From CAYMTN01 sp964393335 (GTDB taxonomy: Bacteria > Chloroflexota > Anaerolineae > Aggregatilineales > Aggregatilineaceae), in assembly GCA_964393335.1 (NCBI GenBank), contig CAYMTN010000315.1, forward strand, positions 1-5,472: a DNA stretch of 5,472 nucleotides, read 5' to 3'. The first letter of the stretch is position 1, and every line of letters begins with the position of its first letter. The translations under genes were made by a program, and so were the position numbers. Below, one piece after another: positions 1 to 5,472 of the stretch. Under the pieces are notes generated by a model, which did no database searches, was not told where the DNA came from, and worked only from the letters and a program-made list of their open reading frames with translations.

Positions 1-130
1 CGACCGCGCCGTTCGGGCTGGGTGACTGCCGGTAGACGTTCAACACGCCGCCTGTCACGATGTGGCTGATCTCACCCCAGAAGCCCCAGCCAGACTCACC
101 GCTGCCGAACGATCCATTCGTGACCAGCTC
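1..130 (-). repeat. Second jelly-roll/CBM-like module, cut by window edge
   Basis: Codes for residues 1344-1386 and continues past the left edge. It opens ELVTNGSF and repeats WGFWGEI and YRQSPSP. Against the first module, 24 of 42 aligned residues are identical by my count. The matching DNA of the first copy is 478-607. The protease therefore has at least two such modules and could have more outside the window. Confidence 0.8.
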
Positions 131-3100
131 AGGACCGTCCGGCGCACCCTCTGCGAAGCAGTTCGTCACGCCTGTGACCAGGTCGGGACGAATCTCAACC
201 GACACGTTATCCATCAAGATCGCCGCGATACCGTCCGCCGGGTCGGGTGTAATCTCCAGCCGTGCATCCGGCCAGTCGGTATGGATGATGCCGCGCATGC
301 CGTAGGACTGCGTCGGGGCGTTGGCCGCCATGCTGTAGTAGCAGGTCAGGTACTCGCTCCAGTCCGGCTTGCGCACGGTGACCCACACCGCTTTGGGCGT
401 GCTCGCCGCGTTGCCCAGGTCGAAGGTCACGTCGAAGATCGTGCCGGTCGTGGGGGCGACGTTCAGGTCTTGAATGACCGCCGCGCCGGTCGGGCTGGGC
501 GACTGGCGGTAGAACTCCAACACGCCCGCATTGACGCTGTGCGCGATCTCACCGAAGAAATCCCACTCGGCTTCGTCCGCGCTGAAATACGGGTTGCGCA
601 CCAGATTCGCGCCGCAAAGTGGCGTCGTGTCGCTGGTCACGTTCGAGTAGTAGGAATAGGAACCATCGCCGCTGCGGAACGCCCGCACGCGGTAGAAGTA
701 CGATACACCGCAGGTCACGGTCGTATCGCTGTACCCGGTCGAGTCCGCCGGGACGGTGTCGATCTCGGCCCAGCCGGTCGATCCGTCGAGGGATCGCTCA
801 ATCGAGAACGCCGTTTCGCCCGTTGAGTTATCGGTCCAGTTCAGGTCGATGGTCGACTCTGATATCGCCGTTGCCACCAGATCGGTGGGTGGCATCGCAA
901 ACCCGATGATGATATCGGCGCTGGCCGTATTGTTTCCGGGCGTAGAATCGGTCCCGACGCGGGGCGCGATGGTCGCCGTGTTCGTGATGATGCCCTCGGC
1001 GGCGGTATCAACCGTAGCGGTGATGGTCAGGGTCGCGCTGCTGGCTGCCGCCAGCGATCCGACCGTCCACTGCCCGCTGGTGTCGTCGTAGCTGCCCTGG
1101 CTGGCGACGTGCGACACGTACGTTACGCCGGTTGGCAGCGAGTCTTGCACGTCCACCACCGGCGATTGGGTCGCGCTGTCGTTCGTGGCCGTGATCGTAT
1201 AGTTGATCGTGTCGTCGGGGTCTGGATTGATGGTATCGACCGTCTTGGTGATCGAGAGGTCCGACGTCAGGTCGGGTTGCAGGCAGACCGTTTCAGCACG
1301 CATACCGGGGATGTTGTGGTGGTGCAGCAGCAGGATACACGGCGGCGTCGGCCCGTAATAGTGCGACCAATCGTAATCGACCTGTACATTCTCACCATTC
1401 CGGTCGTCATACAGAGTCGCGTCCCAGAACGTTGCACCGCTTGCCAGATCAAGTCCCGCTGCCTCAAGATCGTAGGTCATGACGTCGCTCGTGTCCGTCA
1501 GTTCGCCTTTATAGTAACTGGCGACCCAATAATCGAAGGCGGCATCGCCGGGAATCAGTTCGCTGATGTGGCTTACGTTGAGCTGCATAAACATGACGCT
1601 GTTTTGCAGCGCAACGGTGTCTGGAAACGACGAGGACCCAATCGGCGCGTAATAGTTTACAAAGCCCTCGTAGTTGTCAGCGTGAGTGGGCGTGCTCAAA
1701 TCATCCAAAAACACGTACAGCTCGTCGGTCGGCGTGATCCCGTAAACAACGCCGGCGATTGTACCGTTCCACACCATGTAATCCGCCACGCCGTCCTGAT
1801 CGATGTCCAGGTAGACGTCAAAGAGCGCATCATTTGCCAGGGTGGACCACTCGCCATAGGTCGCAATAGCGAATAACAGTTCGGTGCTGGCGAGATCGCC
1901 GCCTGCTTTCACATAGGTCGAGGCGATCCCCACGTACTGCAAATCGGCAGCAGCCTGGAAGGAATCGAGCGCGGTAAGCTGGTCGCTGGTGTCGCTCAGC
2001 TCGAAGGCCGAAACCAGGGAGGTTTCATCATAGGGTTGCAGCGGGCCGGTATGGACCTCGGTGCCCGCCAGCGGGATGTTCGCCGTGCCGCCCAGTCCCG
2101 GAGCGGATATGGGATCAGCCGCCGCGCTCATCGTGGCGGCGGGGCGCGGCGCTGCCCAAACCGGCACGCGCAGCACCGAACTGCCGGGCACGACCGGAGT
2201 CAGCGTCACAAAACCGGACTCTTCGGCCAGCCAGTAGCGGTAATAAACCGGGTAGTTTTCCTGCACGGTTGGATCGTGCGTATAGGGACGCACCAACAAC
2301 GCGGGATCGACCGTCAGCGTAACTGCGAGTGTGGCCGTTTGGCCCGGCTCCACGGTGACGCTCGGCGGGCTGACGCTCATGGACACCCCCGCGCCGCCAT
2401 CCCCTACGCCGGGCGTCGCTCCGCCGTCGTCGTCATCCGCAAAAACTACGGGAACGTATGCCACGTCATACGACAACGTCTGCGAGCCTTTGTTGCTGAC
2501 GGTGATGTGTTTGGTCCACGTTTGCACGCTGACGACGTTCTGAACGCCGAATGACACACTCACCAACTCAGGATTATCCGTGTTATAGGCGATCACATCC
2601 GAGCTAAACGGCGCCATCGCATCCATCCGGCCTGCGCCCACACGGCCCGGCCCAAAGATCGGCAGCGTGTAGTTGTCGCCCCAGTACAAGTCATGCGCGG
2701 CGGTATTCATGGCCAGCGCTTTCAGTTCGATGACCGACCAGCCCGGATACCGTTCGCGCAGCAGCCCCATCATGCCGGACACGAAAGCCGTAGCGGACGA
2801 CGTGCCGCCGCCGTTCGACGCGCCGTTGATGGTGCCGCGTGCGCTGGAAACGATACCCACGGCGGGCGCGGTGATATCCGGTTTGAGTCCGATTGAGTCG
2901 CCGTCTGGGTTACGCTGCGCGCCGCGCCCTGTGTTTGAGTAGATGCGGTCCGTTGCCGGGCCGCCGTTGTCGCCGTCTTGCGATCCGGCCACGCTGATCG
3001 CGTAGCTGGCGTTACTGGGACTGTCGATATTGAAGTACACGTCGCGGTGATTCCCGGCAGCGCCCACCACGATAACGCCCGCCTGCGCCGCCTGGTTCAC

Positions 3101-4159
3101 GGCGCTCGACCAACCCCGGTGTGGGTCCCCGAACGGCGTTCCCAACGAGAGGTTGACGACATCCAGATGATCGGAAAAATCGCTGTCGCCATTGGGGTCT
3201 ACGGCCCATTCCAGCGCGGCAATGGTAGCCGCTTCGGACACATACCCGCTGTTGGAAGCCACTTTCAGCGCGTATAGGGTGGCTTGCGGGGCCATACCGG
3301 GGCCAATGATCATGCCGCCAAACGGTGTCGTGTCATCCCAGGGGCCGGTATAGGTATTCCCTGCTCCATCCACGCCATATCCGGCTATCGTCCCTGATAT
3401 ATGCGTGCCATGCCCGTACTGGTCCATCGGGTCGGCGTCAGGAATCAGGAGCGGCTGGGTGTTTGGGTCCCAGGTGTCGCCCACGAAGTCATACCCCCCC
3501 GCCACTTTGGCAGTGGGAAAACCTGTGCCCGGCCCGGTACCGCCAAAATCCGCGTGCTCGTAGTCGATGCCCGTGTCGATGACGCCGATCGTGATACCCT
3601 CACCCCGATATCCCGCCGTCCAGGCACTCGGCGTGCCCAGGAACGGGACAGCGTTGCTGTTTTCTACTTGACCGACCCCGGCCACATATACGTCGAGAGA
3701 ATCCGACAACTGGGCGATCACAGGGATGTTATCAGGTGTCGTTTCGATGATAAGGCCGCTCAACACAAGTTTGGGCCGAAAAATGACCTTATACGTGATA
3801 CCCCTGGCGGTCATGGCGGACAACACGCTCTGTTGCTTGCCTTCGATGCGGGCCGCTTGTGCGCTGGCGTCAATGGGGGACCCCATCGCCGTTGCCGCCG
3901 GTTCCGCGAATTCGATAATCAGCGTGACGGGTTGTGTGCCAGCCGGGTGGGTGAGTTGGTCTTGCAGTTCCGCATGGGATCGGATGGCTGGCTCCCCCAC
4001 ACTCGCTGACGGCAAACCTGGAGGGGCCAGGACGGCGTCCCAATTGGGCGGATTGCCGTGACCCGGCTCCTGACCGTGTCCTTTCCCCAAAGGAACCAGG
4101 CATGCCATCACCAGGATAGTTATCACTATAGATACCCTGTTGCGGTGTTGAATACCCAT
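1..4159 (-). CDS. Secreted multidomain subtilisin-like serine protease (S8), 3' end outside window
   Basis: Extracellular endopeptidase of the subtilase family. The frame is open without a stop from ATG 4159 to base 1, giving 1386 complete codons; the C-terminus lies beyond the left edge. Visible order: signal peptide (about 1-29); I9-like propeptide (about 75-161); S8 catalytic domain (about 170-530) with Asp195 in GVIDTG, His250 in GHGTH, oxyanion Asn370 in AAGN and Ser454 in GGTSSAT; Fn3-like beta domain (about 534-672) with an acidic DDDD insert; an unnamed region (673-966) holding a calcium-loop-like DIDQDGVAD (785-793) and an LLLHHHN motif (943-949); DUF11-type repeat (967-1085) opening DLSITKTVDT; fibronectin type III (about 1090-1182); CBM-like module (1185-1343) and the start of a second copy. 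There is no PA-domain-sized insert between His and Ser. The Pro that usually follows the nucleophile in GTSxAxP is Ala458. The start is fixed by a near-perfect ribosome site and the signal peptide. The family call is secure; the substrate is unknown. Confidence 0.95.
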   Translation of the reverse strand, partial: MGIQHRNRVSIVITILVMACLVPLGKGHGQEPGHGNPPNWDAVLAPPGLPSASVGEPAIRSHAELQDQLTHPAGTQPVTLIIEFAEPAATAMGSPIDASAQAARIEGKQQSVLSAMTARGITYKVIFRPKLVLSGLIIETTPDNIPVIAQLSDSLDVYVAGVGQVENSNAVPFLGTPSAWTAGYRGEGITIGVIDTGIDYEHADFGGTGPGTGFPTAKVAGGYDFVGDTWDPNTQPLLIPDADPMDQYGHGTHISGTIAGYGVDGAGNTYTGPWDDTTPFGGMIIGPGMAPQATLYALKVASNSGYVSEAATIAALEWAVDPNGDSDFSDHLDVVNLSLGTPFGDPHRGWSSAVNQAAQAGVIVVGAAGNHRDVYFNIDSPSNASYAISVAGSQDGDNGGPATDRIYSNTGRGAQRNPDGDSIGLKPDITAPAVGIVSSARGTINGASNGGGTSSATAFVSGMMGLLRERYPGWSVIELKALAMNTAAHDLYWGDNYTLPIFGPGRVGAGRMDAMAPFSSDVIAYNTDNPELVSVSFGVQNVVSVQTWTKHITVSNKGSQTLSYDVAYVPVVFADDDDGGATPGVGDGGAGVSMSVSPPSVTVEPGQTATLAVTLTVDPALLVRPYTHDPTVQENYPVYYRYWLAEESGFVTLTPVVPGSSVLRVPVWAAPRPAATMSAAADPISAPGLGGTANIPLAGTEVHTGPLQPYDETSLVSAFELSDTSDQLTALDSFQAAADLQYVGIASTYVKAGGDLASTELLFAIATYGEWSTLANDALFDVYLDIDQDGVADYMVWNGTIAGVVYGITPTDELYVFLDDLSTPTHADNYEGFVNYYAPIGSSSFPDTVALQNSVMFMQLNVSHISELIPGDAAFDYWVASYYKGELTDTSDVMTYDLEAAGLDLASGATFWDATLYDDRNGENVQVDYDWSHYYGPTPPCILLLHHHNIPGMRAETVCLQPDLTSDLSITKTVDTINPDPDDTINYTITATNDSATQSPVVDVQDSLPTGVTYVSHVASQGSYDDTSGQWTVGSLAAASSATLTITATVDTAAEGIITNTATIAPRVGTDSTPGNNTASADIIIGFAMPPTDLVATAISESTIDLNWTDNSTGETAFSIERSLDGSTGWAEIDTVPADSTGYSDTTVTCGVSYFYRVRAFRSGDGSYSYYSNVTSDTTPLCGANLVRNPYFSADEAEWDFFGEIAHSVNAGVLEFYRQSPSPTGAAVIQDLNVAPTTGTIFDVTFDLGNAASTPKAVWVTVRKPDWSEYLTCYYSMAANAPTQSYGMRGIIHTDWPDARLEITPDPADGIAAILMDNVSVEIRPDLVTGVTNCFAEGAPDGPELVTNGSFGSGESGWGFWGEISHIVTGGVLNVYRQSPSPNGAV
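131..607 (-). repeat. Jelly-roll/CBM-like module, first of a tandem pair
   Basis: Codes for residues 1185-1343 of the protease. The module opens with NLVRNPYF and contains WDFFGEI and the hallmark YRQSPSP, a beta-rich pattern resembling the CBM4/9-type sandwich modules found at the ends of secreted enzymes. The repeat unit is 477 bases (159 residues), measured from the matching start of the next copy. The CBM likeness is from pattern only; ligand binding (sugar or cell wall) is inferred. Confidence 0.7.
4073..4159 (-). other. Signal peptide of the protease, possible lipobox
   Basis: Residues 1-29 show a basic n-region (HRNR, residues 5-8), an uninterrupted hydrophobic core (residues 9-22, VSIVITILVMACLV) and a polar, Gly/His-rich stretch after it. 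This predicts Sec export. Two cleavage readings are possible: signal peptidase I near Gly29-Gln30, or lipoprotein processing before Cys20, where residues 17-20 (VMAC) resemble a lipobox with an unusual Met at -2. The sequence alone does not decide between free secretion and lipid anchoring. Confidence 0.75.
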
Positions 4160-4168
4160 AATTTCCTG

Positions 4169-4175
4169 CCTCCTT
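4169..4175 (-). promoter_or_regulatory. Shine-Dalgarno site of the protease gene
   Basis: The minus strand reads AAGGAGG here, 9 bases before ATG 4159. This strong match decides the protease start. Its first base is also the last base of the TGA stop (4177-4175) of the sulfotransferase-PqqD gene, so ribosomes finishing that gene stop on the site, consistent with translational coupling. Confidence 0.9.
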
Positions 4176-4987
4176 CATGTGGGGAGCGCGGTATCGAATC
4201 GATTGAGCGAAACGCACAACACCCCCGCCGCCAGCAGATCGTTGATAAATAAGGAGATATCCGCCTGCAATTGAGTCAATGGGATAGTATCCTCAAACCG
4301 CGCAGAAACAGCCTGGATAATATCGGCCTGAGAGCGCGTTCCATTGCACAGGTACCACACCATCGTCCCCACCTCGTTCAACTGGCGGACAACACCACGT
4401 TTCTGAAGCCGTATCTGAGTTGGATGCTCTTCACTTGAAGCCACCATCACATCTGGACTGTGGTAGAAATAAACGTCCTCTGTTGTGTGAACGTCGATTT
4501 GCCCGGCGGAAAACGTGCTGCGTAATTTCTGGGGAACCCATAGCGGGTGCTGCTGAAGACTCTCATACCGAATCTCAAATGCATGGGGAATGTGATGTGC
4601 TTGGTGCGTTTCCCAGAAATCGTATTTTACTTGGGCAACAATTCCCTCCGCCTGATCATAGCGCATTAGTTCAATTTGATCATGCTCCCACTTGATGCGC
4701 TGCTGCGACGCGATGATTGCCTCCAAATCGCGCCGCATCAGTACCACAGCCATCCGTTCGTGAGCGAGGTTGTGCACATAGCGGCACAATGCCGGGCATT
4801 GGACGACCACCCGCTGAGGTTGGGCCAACAGCGCTGCCAATCGATACAGGCTGTCAACGCCAAAATCAACCTCGTCAACGTAGTGAAAGCCGGTATCCTG
4901 TGCGATCATCTGCGCGCAAATCCGCGTGCCGGAACGCTGGGGGCCGGTGACAAGAATCTGGTCGAACTCTGCCAGCCAATCAAACAT
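4175..4987 (-). CDS. Sulfotransferase-PqqD domain fusion protein
   Basis: A 270-residue cytoplasmic protein with two domains and no signal peptide. Residues 1-165 look like a PAPS-dependent sulfotransferase: the strand ILVTG runs into GPQRSGTR (15-22), the 5'-phosphosulfate-binding loop; VVLMRRDLEAIIAS (81-94) matches the 3'-phosphate-binding RxxxxxxxxS pattern; FEIRYESL (137-144) matches the conserved late RYExL element. Sulfotransferases of this type move a sulfo group from PAPS to a hydroxyl or amine. Residues 171-258 match a PqqD-like domain, ending in LNEVGTMVWYLCNGT and a helical tail finishing LLAAGVL. In RiPP pathways PqqD-like domains bind leader peptides. ATG 4987 has GAGG (4999-4996) 8 bases upstream and lies 3 bases after the methyltransferase stop. 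GC is low compared with the protease gene (27/60 at 4441-4500, 25/60 at 4621-4680). The N-terminal domain could be another P-loop transferase or kinase; the acceptor is unknown. Confidence 0.85.
   Translation of the reverse strand: MFDWLAEFDQILVTGPQRSGTRICAQMIAQDTGFHYVDEVDFGVDSLYRLAALLAQPQRVVVQCPALCRYVHNLAHERMAVVLMRRDLEAIIASQQRIKWEHDQIELMRYDQAEGIVAQVKYDFWETHQAHHIPHAFEIRYESLQQHPLWVPQKLRSTFSAGQIDVHTTEDVYFYHSPDVMVASSEEHPTQIRLQKRGVVRQLNEVGTMVWYLCNGTRSQADIIQAVSARFEDTIPLTQLQADISLFINDLLAAGVLCVSLNRFDTALPT
4214..4477 (-). other. PqqD-like (RiPP recognition element-type) domain
   Basis: Residues 171-258 of the fusion protein. The pattern is two or three short beta strands (DVYFYHSP; TQIRLQKRG), then the signature LN-x6-W (Leu203, Asn204, Trp211), the turn CNGTRSQADII, and helices running to a hydrophobic LLAAGVL end. 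This is the PqqD winged-helix arrangement in its usual order and length of roughly 85-90 residues. In PqqD and many RiPP enzymes the domain holds the leader peptide by strand addition. Whether this copy binds a peptide cannot be told from sequence. Confidence 0.8.
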
Positions 4988-4990
4988 GGC

Positions 4991-5472
4991 TCACGCCTCA
5001 TGGAGCAGGGCGTTTGATCGCGCGCCTGCCAGGTGAATCACCAACAGCGCAGAATGGAGCGCAACGGAAAACCAGACCGGGCCGAATGTTTTTTCCGGCA
5101 CGGCGAGCCGCGTCATAGCTTGAATCAGCGCTTCGATTTCGAGGCCATACTCGTTCACGCTGGCGCGTGTCTTCTCGACCATTTCGGAGACAAAATCAAC
5201 GATGGTGACCCGAAAACCGCGTCGTGCAACATACACGGCTCCGCGCCCGCCGCCACCCCCCAGAATCAAGACTTTTCCACCTTCTACCGGTAGCTGTGCC
5301 AGAAGCGTTTGCTCGTCTGGAAAAAGGCCCGATTGGACTGACTGGTTTCCGCTCCGCTGTTTCACCCGCGCCGAGGCAGCATACCGGCGGCGGTTCAATT
5401 CGATCAGATCGGTTGAGCGCATCACCATGATCGACGACGAACGAATCAACTGGCCCAGGCGGAACAGGAACA
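4991..5472 (-). CDS. Class I SAM-dependent methyltransferase, 5' end outside window, C-terminal half missing
   Basis: The frame is open from the right edge to TGA 4993-4991, 159 codons in view. It could start inside the window at TTG 5449 or ATG 5428, but codons upstream of both remain open and read FLFRLGQ, so I place the true start beyond 5472. The SAM-binding fold is clear: GGKVLILGGGGGRG is motif I (Gly-rich loop, about 5236-5275), followed by ARRGFRVTIVDF (motif II region, acidic residue at the strand end) and VSEMVEKTRASV, typical of class I enzymes with 'VD-F-x-x-EMV'. VPEKTFGPVWFSVALHS corresponds to the motif before the catalytic half. After that the protein ends in a 17-residue tail with no resemblance to the expected continuation, and no LxPGG element. 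It is probably truncated, frameshifted or deleted, so activity is doubtful. The methyl acceptor is unknown. Confidence 0.75.
   Translation of the reverse strand, partial: FLFRLGQLIRSSSIMVMRSTDLIELNRRRYAASARVKQRSGNQSVQSGLFPDEQTLLAQLPVEGGKVLILGGGGGRGAVYVARRGFRVTIVDFVSEMVEKTRASVNEYGLEIEALIQAMTRLAVPEKTFGPVWFSVALHSALLVIHLAGARSNALLHEA
4996..4999 (-). promoter_or_regulatory. Shine-Dalgarno site of the sulfotransferase-PqqD gene
   Basis: The minus strand has GAGG 8 bases before ATG 4987, inside the last codons of the methyltransferase frame. With the TGA at 4993-4991 lying between the site and the start, termination and re-initiation are almost superimposed, so the pair is probably translationally coupled. 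Confidence 0.65.

Noticed and set aside
62..826. Long plus-strand open frame (254 codons) and a similar one at 1109-1876
   Set aside because: Both lie antisense to the protease, whose domains and motifs are unmistakable. Their translations are rich in Arg, Val and His with no domain pattern, as expected for shadows of a GC-rich gene.
1313..1324. HHH motif as evidence of a metalloprotease
   Set aside because: There is no HExxH or other zinc-protease motif nearby; catalysis is explained by the S8 triad. The His cluster is noted only as a possible metal or structural site.
2036..2554. Plus-strand open frame, and another at 3401-4009
   Set aside because: Antisense to the Fn3-like and catalytic or propeptide parts of the protease. 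No motif, no convincing ribosome site and biased composition.
4160..4174. Promoter or terminator between the fusion gene and the protease
   Set aside because: The gap is only 15 bases and is occupied by the ribosome site; no room for a hairpin or promoter.
3870..4178. Minus-strand frame from ATG 4178, overlapping the fusion gene's stop as ATGA, giving a roughly 102-residue Gly/Pro/Arg-rich peptide that could pass for a RiPP precursor
   Set aside because: It overlaps the protease propeptide in another frame, has no ribosome site ahead of it, and the strong AAGGAGG is spaced for ATG 4159. The composition is typical of an out-of-frame reading.
4251..4260. Plus-strand AAGGAGATAT, a strong ribosome-site-like string
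   Set aside because: It lies inside the coding part of the PqqD-like domain on the opposite strand, with no credible gene following it.

Overview
The window is a tightly packed stretch with one gene direction. All three protein-coding genes read on the minus strand, so biological order runs from high to low coordinates. They are (1) the tail of a class I SAM-dependent methyltransferase entering from the right edge (5472 to 4991), (2) a 270-residue protein joining a PAPS-type sulfotransferase domain to a C-terminal PqqD-like domain (4987 to 4175), and (3) a very large secreted subtilisin-family (S8) protease whose frame stays open from 4159 to the left edge, at least 1386 residues. Gaps are 3 bases between genes 1 and 2 and 15 bases between genes 2 and 3. 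Genes 2 and 3 each have a Shine-Dalgarno sequence placed over or beside the preceding stop codon, so the three look like one transcription unit. There is no non-coding stretch over 300 bases, and I see no RNA gene, CRISPR array, insertion sequence, terminator or promoter.

The protease fills three quarters of the window. It reads as signal peptide, I9-type propeptide, S8 catalytic domain (Asp195, His250, Asn370, Ser454), Fn3-like domain, a roughly 290-residue region I cannot name, a DUF11-type repeat, a fibronectin type III domain, then two tandem jelly-roll/CBM-like modules, the second cut by the window edge. Several long plus-strand frames across this gene are antisense shadows with Arg-rich, low-quality translations.

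The most interesting item is the sulfotransferase-PqqD fusion. PqqD-like domains are the prototype RiPP recognition element, which binds leader peptides and delivers them to modifying enzymes. A sulfotransferase carrying its own such domain, next to a methyltransferase and a secreted subtilase, suggests (inference only) a peptide-modification locus in which sulfation is guided by a built-in recognition domain. No precursor peptide gene is visible here; it would have to lie outside the window. The methyltransferase stops just after its SAM-binding half and may be truncated or frameshifted, which weakens any claim that it acts in such a pathway.

The organism is a bacterium with moderately high GC. 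Large multi-domain subtilases with DUF11 and Fn3 tails, and methyltransferases of this glycine-rich type, fit Chloroflexota such as Anaerolineae, but this is an impression from protein style and not a demonstrated assignment.
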